Shown: positions 30,086-38,270 of the stretch, piece after piece
How the letters are laid out: every line of letters starts with the position of its first letter
How positions within the stretch are numbered: the first letter of the stretch is position 1
NCBI GenBank assembly: GCA_021826685.1
Contig: JAKAYT010000009.1
Span: 1 to 48,036 of the forward strand
Length of the DNA: 48,036 bases
DNA from: Thermoplasmata archaeon
GTDB lineage: Archaea > Thermoplasmatota > Thermoplasmata > Lutacidiplasmatales > UBA184
Direction of reading: 5' to 3'
The notes under the pieces: generated by a model
The model's input: only the letters and a program-made list of their open reading frames with translations
Told to the model about the DNA's origin: nothing
The model's database searches: none
Translations under genes and position numbers: made by a program

Positions 30086-30539
30086 TCGCAAGCTCGAGGT
30101 GGCTTGGACGCTCGCGGTCGTTGCGATCCTCGCGGGCATCACCGTGTGGTCGACGTTCGTGCTCTACAAGGTCGACGCCCTTCCATCGGATCCCGCAGAG
30201 TACGTGGTCGTACGGGCCCAGCAGTGGTCCTGGACGTTCTGCTATTCGAACCAGACCTGCTACACCTCGAACTTCGACGCCACGACGAACACCGTCTCCG
30301 GCGGAGAGTTATGGGTCTTACCGGGGACGGTCGTGCAGCTGAACGTCACGAGCCTTGATGTCGACCACTCGCTCTACATCCCCGGCCTCGGCGTGCAGAC
30401 CAACGCTCTCCCGGGCCGCACCAACCGCGTCGCCTTCCAGATCCCGAACGTGACGCCTGGGACGACCTACGAGATCTTCTGTACGGAGTTCTGCGGACAG
30501 GGCCACGCTACGATGCGCTCGTTCGTCGACGTACTCTAA
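30078..30539 (+). CDS. coxB: Oxidase subunit II, second part (TM2 and CuA domain)
   Basis: ATG at 30078 opens a 153-residue frame: the second helix of subunit II (KLEVAWTLAVVAILAGITVW) and then the CuA cupredoxin domain. Metal ligands are His97 (VDHSLYIPG) and CTEFCGQGHATM (Cys135, Cys139, His143, Met146). It takes electrons from the donor and passes them to heme a of subunit I. The aromatic stretch QQWSWTF used for electron entry is present. It overlaps the TM1 gene by 8 bases (ATGGTTAG). Confidence 0.93.
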   Translation: MVSRKLEVAWTLAVVAILAGITVWSTFVLYKVDALPSDPAEYVVVRAQQWSWTFCYSNQTCYTSNFDATTNTVSGGELWVLPGTVVQLNVTSLDVDHSLYIPGLGVQTNALPGRTNRVAFQIPNVTPGTTYEIFCTEFCGQGHATMRSFVDVL

Positions 30540-30681
30540 GAACCGCCGCGCGGCCTCGTTCGTAGGCGGCTCGAACGTGTTCCCGCTCGCCTCCCCTTCC
30601 GGAACACGGCGGGAGGTGGCGGGACTAGCGACCGACCGTAGGATCCATCCGGCCGCCCCGCCTGCGGACAGGGCGAATCGT

Positions 30682-31740
30682 TCAGTAGTGACCGCCCTCG
30701 GGGGGCGCGCCGCCGGCGGGCGGCTTCGGGAATCGGCCAGTATAGGAGACGACGAACGAGAGCACTACGCCGACCCCGACGATGCCTAATGCCACGGCCA
30801 GCACCCACGCATACACGATCGTGGTGGAGACCGCCGAGGGGGGCGGGGGCGCAACGCCGACGTACAAGTAGCCGTACATGCCCGACGCGAAATGACCGGG
30901 CTCCTCGCAGATGTACATGTACACGCCCGGTCCGTCCATCAGAAACGATCCCGATCCCCCCGACGGTGTCACCGTGATGTTTGCGAGCGCGGGGTGGGCC
31001 TCAAAGTAGGCCGTGAAGTTCGTCGGCGTGATGTTGACGCCCGCCTGGGGAACCAAGGACCATGTATGCTCGAGAGAGCCCAGGTTCGTGAGCGTGATCG
31101 TGACGTTGATGGGGAAGTGGATCCCGGTGGTGTTGATCTCGAGCACGTCGGGCACGAAGCTCAGCGCGTTCGTCGTGTTGTCCGAGAGCGTCGCGTTCCC
31201 TCCGATCGTCGGTATCACCGACAGCGTTCCGTGCATCCCTGCCTGAAACTGGTAGGCGACAACGCTGAGGTATTCGAACGTCATGGAGTAGGTGGTCAGA
31301 GGGACGTCGTATGTGACCGAAGCGGTCCCGCCCGGAGCCACGGACTCGTTGATCGCCGACCCGTTCTCGCGGAGGTAGGCGTTCAGCTGGTCGGGCGTGA
31401 GCGAGGGGCTCAGCGTCACGTTCGCCTGCCGAAGCAGCGTGAAGGTATGCGTGTAGTTCCCCACGTTCTGAAGGTCGAACGTGACGTTGCTGCCCGCGTC
31501 CACCGAAATCGTGTTGGGAACGAATGCCGGCGCATCGGTCATTCTGACGAGCACCGTGGATGGGGCCGGCGCGGAAGCCGGCGTCGTGTGTGCGACCCCG
31601 ACCGGGTCGCCCACCTCCATCGACAGGGGTAGGGCGATCGGCGTGACGAGCGTAACGGTCAGCAGCAGCCCGCCGGCCACGAGCAACGCGAGGGAGACCC
31701 GGGCCAGCCGGGAGGTATTCCACCGTCTTCGCGGTCTCAC
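30682..31740 (-). CDS. Two-domain membrane cupredoxin (one active copper site)
   Basis: GTG at 31740 gives 352 residues: an N-terminal helix (about 13-36), cupredoxin domain 1 (about 60-175), cupredoxin domain 2 (about 190-296), a C-terminal helix (about 307-333) and a short Pro/Gly tail. Domain 2 has all type 1 ligands: His225, Cys278, His283, Met288 (CEEPGHFASGM). In domain 1 the matching loop is SVVAYQFQAGM, so Ser159 and Gln164 replace Cys and His while His98 and Met169 remain. The many NxT/NxS sequons (for example NVTF, NATL) fit an external, glycosylated protein. The longer track frame to 32340 is antisense to other genes. Confidence 0.85.
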   Translation of the reverse strand: MRPRRRWNTSRLARVSLALLVAGGLLLTVTLVTPIALPLSMEVGDPVGVAHTTPASAPAPSTVLVRMTDAPAFVPNTISVDAGSNVTFDLQNVGNYTHTFTLLRQANVTLSPSLTPDQLNAYLRENGSAINESVAPGGTASVTYDVPLTTYSMTFEYLSVVAYQFQAGMHGTLSVIPTIGGNATLSDNTTNALSFVPDVLEINTTGIHFPINVTITLTNLGSLEHTWSLVPQAGVNITPTNFTAYFEAHPALANITVTPSGGSGSFLMDGPGVYMYICEEPGHFASGMYGYLYVGVAPPPPSAVSTTIVYAWVLAVALGIVGVGVVLSFVVSYTGRFPKPPAGGAPPEGGHY

Positions 31741-31814
31741 GGGGCACTCCGGCGCGCGTTCGACCGGGGTGCGGTTGATATCGGTAGTGTACGAATCCCG
31801 CCCGACGCTTGCGA

Positions 31815-32663
31815 CTACTCGTCCGCCTCCGACACGCGCGTCGCTTCGATCCCGTCGACGCGGCGTAGGAGCTGGGTGGTGACCTCGACCAGAGGATGGT
31901 GCGCCGCGCGATCGATCTCGATGTCCTCGAGCCCCGTCAGGTGGTGCTCGCGCGCGGTGCGCTCGAGCCCGGTCTCGAAGTGGGAGAACTTCTCGGGCTC
32001 GTCGCTCGAGAGGATGAACGCCTGGAGCTGCGTCAGGCCCATCTCGCGCGCCGCGAGGGCGCGATGGTGTCCGTCGATGAGGATCCACTTCGTCCCCTTT
32101 TCGAGCACCAGGAGCGGCTCGGCGAATCCCCGCTCGAGCTCGTAGCGGCGGCCCTCGAGCTCGTCCTCGAACACCTTCCACTGCGTCGGGCTCAACCGTG
32201 CGAGCGGCACGCTGCCCCGGTGGTAACTGAACCGCAGCCCGTAGCGCTCGCTCAGGAGCTGTTTGAGCGTGTCCGCCTTGGCCGGGGTCGCACGCTCGAA
32301 GTGGGAACGGACGATGTCGAGGTTCGATAGGATCCCGCACAGGCGGCCGTGGGCGTCGATGATCGGCAGATCGCGCAATCCGTAGCGGAACATCACGCGG
32401 GCTGCGTCATCGAGGGCGGTCTCAGGGCTCGCCGTGTAGGTACCGGGCCGCAAGATCGCCCGGAGCGGTTCTTCGGCCCGGTGGCGCGCGCGCAGCAGCT
32501 CCTTCGTGCTCACGAACCCGACGAGCCGCCCGTTCGTGTCGGTCACCGGGAAGCCGTGGTGGCGGCTCTGCAACACCCGCTCGATCGCCTCGCCGATCGG
32601 CGTCGAATCGGCTACGTGCTCCACGGCCAGGATCATGTAGTCCCGGACCTGGACCGGGCTCAT
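31815..32663 (-). CDS. CBS-pair plus ParB-like domain protein
   Basis: This 282-residue protein starts at ATG 32663 (MSPVQVRDYM). Residues about 1-120 are a CBS pair (MILAVEHVADSTPIGEAIERV; LVGFVSTKELL; SPETALDDAARVM; LCGILSNLDIV). A ParB/sulfiredoxin-like domain follows, with LSPTQWKVFEDEL and the typical WILIDGHHRALAA. Similar folds include archaeal ADP-dependent serine kinase, so a small-molecule kinase is as possible as DNA binding. It overlaps the SIS gene by 4 bases (ATGA), so it belongs with the sugar genes. CBS domains suggest nucleotide control. Confidence 0.82.
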   Translation of the reverse strand: MSPVQVRDYMILAVEHVADSTPIGEAIERVLQSRHHGFPVTDTNGRLVGFVSTKELLRARHRAEEPLRAILRPGTYTASPETALDDAARVMFRYGLRDLPIIDAHGRLCGILSNLDIVRSHFERATPAKADTLKQLLSERYGLRFSYHRGSVPLARLSPTQWKVFEDELEGRRYELERGFAEPLLVLEKGTKWILIDGHHRALAAREMGLTQLQAFILSSDEPEKFSHFETGLERTAREHHLTGLEDIEIDRAAHHPLVEVTTQLLRRVDGIEATRVSEADE

Positions 32664-33253
32664 ACGGCGGGGGGAGGGGCCTCGTCCCGAAGGTACGCGG
32701 CGAGGAGATGGAGCATGATGTGGTGGAGGTCCTCGATGTGCTGCATGTTGCTCGAGGGAACGACGACCGAGATATCGCACAGCGCTTTCATCTTGCCCCC
32801 GCCGGTCCCGATGAAGCCGACGGTCCGCAGGCCGAGCCGACGCGCCTCCTCGAGGGCGCGGAGCACGTTCGGGGAGTTGCCGCTTCCGCTGATCCCGATG
32901 GCGACATCGCCCGGACGGCCCTGTCCCTTGATCTGCTCGGCGTAGATCTCGCTGAAGTTCGCGTCGTTCGCCCATGCGAGGATGAGCGGCATGTGGTCCG
33001 ACAGGGAGTGCGTGCGGAAGCGGGCCCGGTCGGCGACGATCGTCAGCTTGGCGAGGTCTTGGGCCATGTGGCTGGCGGTCGCGGCGCTGCCCCCGTTGCC
33101 GAAGAAGAAGATCGTTCGTCCCTCGGTGCGGGCGCGGAGGAGCTCCTCGGCGACCCGGGCGATCCCCTCTTGGATGTACTCGTCCTGCAGGGCGGCGCGG
33201 ATCTCCCCGAGGTAACGGTGGACGTATTGGGGAAGGTCGGGTTTTGCGGTCAT
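32660..33253 (-). CDS. gmhA: SIS-domain sugar isomerase, GmhA-like
   Basis: This 197-residue protein looks like sedoheptulose-7-phosphate isomerase: FFFGNGGSAATASHMAQDL, SLSDHMPLILAWANDANFSEIYAEQI, GDVAIGISGSGNSPNVLRALEEA, and the late MQHIEDLHHIMLHLLA with the conserved Glu-Asp-His region. GmhA turns sedoheptulose 7-phosphate into heptose 7-phosphate for nucleotide-activated heptose. ATG at 33253 overlaps the end of the GHMP kinase gene by 4 bases (ATGA). The kinase-isomerase pairing is the main reason for the heptose reading. Confidence 0.88.
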   Translation of the reverse strand: MTAKPDLPQYVHRYLGEIRAALQDEYIQEGIARVAEELLRARTEGRTIFFFGNGGSAATASHMAQDLAKLTIVADRARFRTHSLSDHMPLILAWANDANFSEIYAEQIKGQGRPGDVAIGISGSGNSPNVLRALEEARRLGLRTVGFIGTGGGKMKALCDISVVVPSSNMQHIEDLHHIMLHLLAAYLRDEAPPPAV

Positions 33254-34227
33254 CGTCCTACGAACAGGATCCGCGATCCCTCGGCCGAGATCCGGACCGG
33301 TGTGCGGGGCATGGGCGCGAGCGCCTCTTCTATCTGACGGGTCGCGCTGGGGGGGTGGGCCAGCAGCAGGAAGCCGCCTCCGCCGGCCCCCGCGATCTTG
33401 CCCCCCCAGGCGCCCGCCTCCTTCGCCTTCGCGTACCATCCGTCGATCGTCGAGCTTGAGATCCCCGTCGTGAGGCCCCGCTTGAGGGACCACCCTTCGT
33501 CCAAGACCGCTCCGAGCGCTCGGAAGTCGGAGCGTAGGATCGCTTCGCGGGCCTCCTTCGCGAGCGCCTTCATGCGGTCGAGTGCCGGCACGTTCTCCCG
33601 CGTCCGCGAGCTCTGGCTTTCCAGCAGTCCACCGGCGCGGCGCGTCTGGCCGGTGTAGAAGAGCGAGAGGTGGTCGCCGAGAGCTTCCCGGGCCGCGGGC
33701 ACGATCGGGATCGGTGAGGCCCGGACCGATTCGTCGGCATGGAACTCGAAGTACTGGACGCCGCCGAATGCGGCAATGTAATGGTCCTGCTTCCCGAGGC
33801 TGCCGCCGAGGCGGTCGATCTCGATCGACGCCGCTTCGGCGGCAAGCTCGGCCGGATCCTTCAGGAGTCCCCGGTATGCATAGAGGGCCTGGAGGAGCCC
33901 CACGGTCAGGCTCGAGGAGGAGCCGAGCCCGGTCCCTTCGCCCGGAATGTCCGCGACCGTGTGGATCTCGACACCGCCGGTCACGCCCGTGACCCGCATT
34001 GCCTCCCGGAAGAGCTCGTGCTGGAGCTGGTCGATGTGCTCGACGTTCTCGGTCCTCGAGTACGCGACCCGGATCGCGGGATCGAACTTCTTCGACACCA
34101 GGATATGGATGTACCGGTCGATGGCAGCGCTCGTGACCGCGCCCCCCCCGTGGGACCGGTAGTAGGACGCGAGGTCCGTGCCTCCGCCCGCGAAGCTGAT
34201 CCGCAGAGGGGTGCGCGTGATGATCAC
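33250..34227 (-). CDS. hddA: GHMP kinase, HddA-like (heptose 7-phosphate kinase)
   Basis: This 325-residue GHMP kinase starts with GTG at 34227 (IITRTPLRISFAGGGTDLASYY, the HddA-like opening). The ATP loop is GEGTGLGSSSSLTVG, then IEIDRLGGSLGKQDHYIAAFGG, and late KIAGAGGGGFLLL. Together with gmhA, the likely substrate is D-glycero-D-manno-heptose 7-phosphate, though fucose or mevalonate-type kinases share the fold. No nucleotidyltransferase for the next step is adjacent. It overlaps gmhA and is followed by the CBS-ParB gene, so the unit is hddA-gmhA-CBS/ParB. Confidence 0.88.
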   Translation of the reverse strand: MIITRTPLRISFAGGGTDLASYYRSHGGGAVTSAAIDRYIHILVSKKFDPAIRVAYSRTENVEHIDQLQHELFREAMRVTGVTGGVEIHTVADIPGEGTGLGSSSSLTVGLLQALYAYRGLLKDPAELAAEAASIEIDRLGGSLGKQDHYIAAFGGVQYFEFHADESVRASPIPIVPAAREALGDHLSLFYTGQTRRAGGLLESQSSRTRENVPALDRMKALAKEAREAILRSDFRALGAVLDEGWSLKRGLTTGISSSTIDGWYAKAKEAGAWGGKIAGAGGGGFLLLAHPPSATRQIEEALAPMPRTPVRISAEGSRILFVGR

Positions 34228-34251
34228 ATACGGCCGACGGCTCGGCAGGTT

Positions 34252-36357
34252 TTAGGTTTCGCCGTGACCGTCCGTGTCGGAACCGGCCACCGAGCTCGCG
34301 GGTCCGCGGGGCGACGCGGGAGGCGACGAGCTCCAGCGCGTCCGACGCCCGTAGAACGCCCGGGCGGTCGCGGCGAGGTCCCCCAAGGGCGTGAGCCCGG
34401 GGAGGACGCTGCCGAACGATACCGCGCGCCGGTCCATGATGATCGCGATGCCACGGTCGTTCTCGCTGCGGATCATCCGACCGATCGCCTGTACGATCGT
34501 TCGACGGGCGGGCGCCTCGAACGCGGAGCCCCAGCCGTTCCCGTACCGCTCGTCCATGTACCGCCGCAGCGCGTCTCGTCGGGCGGTCGGACGGGGGTAC
34601 GGGATGCCGACGATCACTACGGCCTCGAGGTCCTGGTCTGGGAAGTCGATCCCTTCGGCGATCCGCCCCCCGGCGACACCGAGGATGACGCCGGTCCCGG
34701 GCTCCCTCTTGAATCCGTCGATCGACCGCCACAGGTCGCCCGGACTGACCAGAGGGTGCTCGCGTACGGAGTTCGCGGGGAGGCTGTATTGGAGCCCGGC
34801 GCGCAGCACCCGGTCCATGAGGTCGAAGCTAGGAAAGATCACCGCGGTCTTCACCGGAAGGCTCTGGAGTACGAAGCCGATGCGGTCGGCGAGATGCGCG
34901 ATCGCCTCCGGGTTCGCGTGCAGCGCTTCGAACTGGGTCGTCACGCTCGGGTCGTAGAGGTAGCGGACGTGGGAAGGAGGAAATTGCGAGGGAACCTCCA
35001 CGGCGAACGTCGCGGGGTCGAGGCCGAGCGATTGACGATACTCGTCGACCGGGCTCAGGGTGCCGGACATGTGGACCGAGAGATGGCACTCGCCGACGGG
35101 GCTCGCGGGCTCGGCGGCGTCGAGGCTGAACGCCTCCAGTCCCGGTCGGGGCGACCGGATCGCGACCTTCGCGTACCCCGGGCCGTCGAGCTGCGGCCAG
35201 GAGAGCAGAGTCAGGGCGACCGTGTGGACCCAGGAGCGCGGAAGGCGACGCTCCCGCCGACGCTCCTCCTTGAGGTTCTCTCCCCAGGTCGCCAGCGCGC
35301 CGAGCCACGTATCGAGCCGATGCGAAGTGCCCCCCAGGCTGGTCAGCAGCACCTCCTCGAGAAGGTTCGGGGGAAGGATCGCATCGTCCTCCCGGACGAT
35401 CGATCGGAGGATCTCTTCGATCGCGGCATGGACGATGTCGAAGAAGCGCGTCGCGCTCGGTCCGTCGGGGAGCTGGAAGTCCCCCCGCTCCTCGAGCTCG
35501 TGCCGGGCGTGCCGGACCGATGACTGAGGTAGCGCAACGCTGGTCAGCTCGCGCAGGTACTCGGGCAGCTGGTGCGCCTCGTCGATGACGAGATCGATCT
35601 GCGACGGCCCAACGTTGAGCCAGCGCAAAAGGGATCGGCGGACGTGCGGGTGGAAGAAAAACGCGTACGGAGCGGTGACGATGCGCGCCTTAGGGAGCAT
35701 GCGCTTCGTGAGCTCGTACGGGCACAGATTCTCCTCGGCGCACATCCGGTCGAACTCGGGGGGAGTGGGGAGCTTCGTGCGCATCCGGTCCGAAAACACT
35801 TCAACGTCCGTCTGGAGCACCCGCGCGTAGTAGGCGCATCCGTCGAGGTCGACCAGATCGACCACGCCCCCTTCGGGAAGCTCGGGAGGAGTCTCGACGT
35901 TGACCCCTTCGCTGAACATCTTCTCGGTCGCGCGCTTTCGGTCGGCGCAGAGCTGACCGTGCTCCTCGGCGGTCGCTCCCTTGACCTCCGCGACGTTCTC
36001 CAGAAGGAGGCAGCGTTTCGCGCGACCTGAGAGTCCCAGGACGAGCGGCGGCTCGCTCATGCGGTGCGAAATCGCCCGCGCCTCGTTGAGGACCTGGACC
36101 TCTTGCGAGTGGGTGCGCACGAGGTAGACGATCGTGTGGTGGGCCGCTAGGGCATGCTCGAGCAAGGGGGCGAGCGTCGCGACCGTCTTGCCCGAACCCG
36201 TCGCGGCTTGGACGAGGACCGCACCCCCACTCTGGGCGGCACGCGAGACGGCCGTGACGACGGCCTCCTGGCCGGAGCGGAGTCGGTACGGAAAGAGGGA
36301 GGTGAGGGCCTGGGGATCGCCGGTTTCGTAGGAGTTCAAGGACGTCGGCCGCCCCAC
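34252..36357 (-). CDS. XPD/Rad3-type DNA helicase
   Basis: This 701-residue superfamily 2 helicase has Walker A QAATGSGKTVA, the DEAH box VIDEAHQLP, motif III-like HMSGTLSP, and a C-terminal ARRTIVQAIGRMIRSENDRG (motif VI). Four cysteines for an Fe-S cluster lie between motifs Ia and II: KRCLLLE, GQLCADR, DGCAYY, ENLCPYE. It unwinds DNA 5' to 3' in repair. GTG at 36357 is the track's start; a GCTTAAAGC element lies only about 18 bases upstream, so a start slightly downstream (TTG at about 36339) is possible. The C-terminus (GETF-like polar end) is normal. Confidence 0.92.
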   Translation of the reverse strand: MGRPTSLNSYETGDPQALTSLFPYRLRSGQEAVVTAVSRAAQSGGAVLVQAATGSGKTVATLAPLLEHALAAHHTIVYLVRTHSQEVQVLNEARAISHRMSEPPLVLGLSGRAKRCLLLENVAEVKGATAEEHGQLCADRKRATEKMFSEGVNVETPPELPEGGVVDLVDLDGCAYYARVLQTDVEVFSDRMRTKLPTPPEFDRMCAEENLCPYELTKRMLPKARIVTAPYAFFFHPHVRRSLLRWLNVGPSQIDLVIDEAHQLPEYLRELTSVALPQSSVRHARHELEERGDFQLPDGPSATRFFDIVHAAIEEILRSIVREDDAILPPNLLEEVLLTSLGGTSHRLDTWLGALATWGENLKEERRRERRLPRSWVHTVALTLLSWPQLDGPGYAKVAIRSPRPGLEAFSLDAAEPASPVGECHLSVHMSGTLSPVDEYRQSLGLDPATFAVEVPSQFPPSHVRYLYDPSVTTQFEALHANPEAIAHLADRIGFVLQSLPVKTAVIFPSFDLMDRVLRAGLQYSLPANSVREHPLVSPGDLWRSIDGFKREPGTGVILGVAGGRIAEGIDFPDQDLEAVVIVGIPYPRPTARRDALRRYMDERYGNGWGSAFEAPARRTIVQAIGRMIRSENDRGIAIIMDRRAVSFGSVLPGLTPLGDLAATARAFYGRRTRWSSSPPASPRGPASSVAGSDTDGHGET

Positions 36358-36424
36358 CCTTGTCGCAACGCTTTAAGCTAGGTGTGGAACGGCACGGTGC
36401 GTAGCTCTGTGCATCGCCCCCGCG

Positions 36425-36742
36425 TCAGCCGTACCGATACCGGACCCCAAACGACCCCCGCGGAAGGGTCCAGGTGACCGACCCCTGGTCGCAGGCAATG
36501 TCGCACGCGCCGCACTCCACGCAGTCCTCGTAGCGAAAGACCAGCTTCCCCTCGATACGCTCGTAGCATTTGGCCGGACACGCGAGCGTGCAGAACGAGT
36601 GCGGACACCGCGCGCAGATCTCGGGCTTGACCGTGATGTGGGCGTGGTCCTTCGAGTCGGTCGCATACCGGAGGGTCGAGAGCCGCCGCTTGATCTCCAC
36701 GAACTCCGGACCCGGTCCGGCCCCTGCGCTCGCGGCCACCAC
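36425..36742 (-). CDS. fixX: FixX-like ferredoxin
   Basis: This 105-residue ferredoxin has CARCPHSFCTLACPAKCY and CVECGACDIACDQG, and the FixX ending WTLPRGSFGVRYRYG. FixX is the ferredoxin partner of FixC, the ETF:quinone oxidoreductase-type flavoprotein. FixABC genes are not in the window, so this is an isolated copy or the others are elsewhere. It lies 30 bases after malate dehydrogenase on the same strand. GTG at 36742 gives a short Ala/Gly-rich N-terminus before the conserved part. Confidence 0.88.
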   Translation of the reverse strand: MVAASAGAGPGPEFVEIKRRLSTLRYATDSKDHAHITVKPEICARCPHSFCTLACPAKCYERIEGKLVFRYEDCVECGACDIACDQGSVTWTLPRGSFGVRYRYG

Positions 36743-36772
36743 GCTCCGATCCCTCCCGTCCGCCCCCGCGGT

Positions 36773-37714
36773 CTACGGGGTCGAGCTCAGCAGACGAAGG
36801 TCGTCCCGGACGGCCCTCACGCTATCCGCGAACGCGGCGCGTTCGGCCGGGGTGACCTCAATCTCCACGATCCGCTCAACGCCGTTGCGTCCCAGGACCG
36901 CCGGGACGCCAATCGTGATGTCTTTCTCCCCGAACTCTCCGTTCAAGCGAGCGGTGACCGGTAGTAGCCGGTGCTCGTTCCGGGCGACCGCGGTGACGAG
37001 CTCGGCCTGGCTCGCCGAGGGGGCGTAGTACGCGCTCCCGCTCTTCAGGAGGTTCACGATCTCCGCACCGCCTTTCTTCGTCCGGTCGACGATGGCGCTC
37101 ACGCGATCGGCAGGGAGCAGGCGGGAGAGGGGAACGCCGCTCACGCTCGTCAGCGAGAGGATCGGGACCATGGTGTCCCCGTGGGTCCCCAGCACGAACC
37201 CGGTGACGTCCCGAGGAGCGACCCCGAGCGCTTCGGCGACGAACCAACGGAACCGGGCGGTGTCTAGCGTGCCGGACTCACCGAACACCCGTCCCACTGG
37301 CTGACCGCTCACCTCCCGGAAATAGTGCGTCATGACGTCCACCGGGTTCGATACCACGAGGACGATGGCGTCCGGCGCCTGCGCCTTCACGGCTTCGGCG
37401 TGCGTGCGGATGATCTTCGCGTTCACTCCGAGCAGGTCGGACCGGCTCATCCCGGGCTTGCGGGCGATGCCGGCCGTCTCCACGACGATGTCCGAGCCGC
37501 GGATCGCAGAGAGATCGGTCGTACCCGAGACCCTCGTTGAAAAGCCGAGGATGGGGGCCGACTCTTGGATGTCCAAGGCTTTGCCCTGGGGAAGCCCGTC
37601 GATGATGTCGATCAGAATGACCTCGCGCGCCACCTCCGCCTCTGCGAGGCGCTGGGCCAACGAGCCGCCGATGTTTCCCGCTCCGAGCACGGTGATCTTG
37701 GACACGTCCGTCAT
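36773..37714 (-). CDS. mdh: Malate dehydrogenase (LDH-like type)
   Basis: This 313-residue enzyme has the dinucleotide site ITVLGAGNIGGSLA, and an Asp at the end of the second strand (ILIDIIDG) that favours NAD. Substrate arginines lie in GIARKPGMSRSDLL and ESGTLDTARFRWF, and the catalytic His in GTHGDTMVP. It interconverts malate and oxaloacetate in the citric acid cycle. ATG at 37714 is the normal start. FixX follows 30 bases later, so reducing equivalents from both could reach the membrane quinone pool. Confidence 0.95.
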   Translation of the reverse strand: MTDVSKITVLGAGNIGGSLAQRLAEAEVAREVILIDIIDGLPQGKALDIQESAPILGFSTRVSGTTDLSAIRGSDIVVETAGIARKPGMSRSDLLGVNAKIIRTHAEAVKAQAPDAIVLVVSNPVDVMTHYFREVSGQPVGRVFGESGTLDTARFRWFVAEALGVAPRDVTGFVLGTHGDTMVPILSLTSVSGVPLSRLLPADRVSAIVDRTKKGGAEIVNLLKSGSAYYAPSASQAELVTAVARNEHRLLPVTARLNGEFGEKDITIGVPAVLGRNGVERIVEIEVTPAERAAFADSVRAVRDDLRLLSSTP

Positions 37715-37816
37715 GGGTTCCCTCGGGGCCGGTCACACACCCGCGGGTAAAATGCCCACCGCCCCGCTTTCCGGTCGGTCGAAAGGTTGATTCTCCAACC
37801 CGTCCACTTCGGGAGG

Positions 37817-38059
37817 ATGCCGGACCCCTCACCCGTGCTCGCGAGCACCGAAGAGCGAGAGAAGTGGCGGCATCGCCTTTCCCTGCTCCAGGCGACCCTT
37901 CGGGAGACGCGGGCGGAGCGCATCCGGCTCGAGCGCCGGCTGGCCGCTCTCCGCCGGGAGATCTCCCACCTCGCCGAACTGACCCAACCCCGTGAAGGCC
38001 GACGCCTCCGCCCGGCGCACGAGGGGGTGACAGATGGTCCCCGCTCCCCCATCCGTTAG
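37817..38059 (+). CDS. Small coiled-coil protein (80 aa)
   Basis: ATG at 37817 opens an 80-residue protein, nearly all a charged helix (LRETRAERIRLERRLAALRREI) with a basic end. It is not recognised. The track start at 37787 is less likely because it adds 10 residues with no helix character. It overlaps the next small coiled-coil gene by 26 bases. The two together may form a heteromeric coiled coil. Confidence 0.6.
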   Translation: MPDPSPVLASTEEREKWRHRLSLLQATLRETRAERIRLERRLAALRREISHLAELTQPREGRRLRPAHEGVTDGPRSPIR

Positions 38060-38258
38060 CTCGGCCTCCGAGCTCCGGGCGGAGCGGGAACGGGTCGAAC
38101 GGGAGCTCGACCGGCTGCGCCGTGAAGAGGAGGACCTCCAAGACCAGATCCGCCGGGCCCGGGAACAGGTCCGCTACTATGACGGACTCTTGCAGCGGCT
38201 CAAGAGCGAGTGGTCCCGCGCGCCGAGCGCCGACGAGATCGTTCGACGCATGGGCTAA
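38034..38258 (+). CDS. Small coiled-coil protein (74 aa)
   Basis: This 74-residue protein has a short Pro/Ser-rich N-terminus and a strongly charged helix (LRAERERVERELDRLRREE) that continues to YYDGLLQRLKSEW and ends in a small APSADEIVRRMG segment. It is not recognised. The tandem arrangement and the 26-base overlap with the previous coiled-coil gene suggest they act together. The next gene (ketopantoate reductase-like) starts 12 bases later. Confidence 0.65.
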   Translation: MVPAPPSVSSASELRAERERVERELDRLRREEEDLQDQIRRAREQVRYYDGLLQRLKSEWSRAPSADEIVRRMG

Positions 38259-38270
38259 CGCGGTCGTACC

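Noticed and set aside
33739-35523. Plus-strand ORF of 594 aa
   Set aside because: Antisense to hddA and the XPD helicase, with Arg/Glu/Asp-rich low-complexity sequence and no motif.
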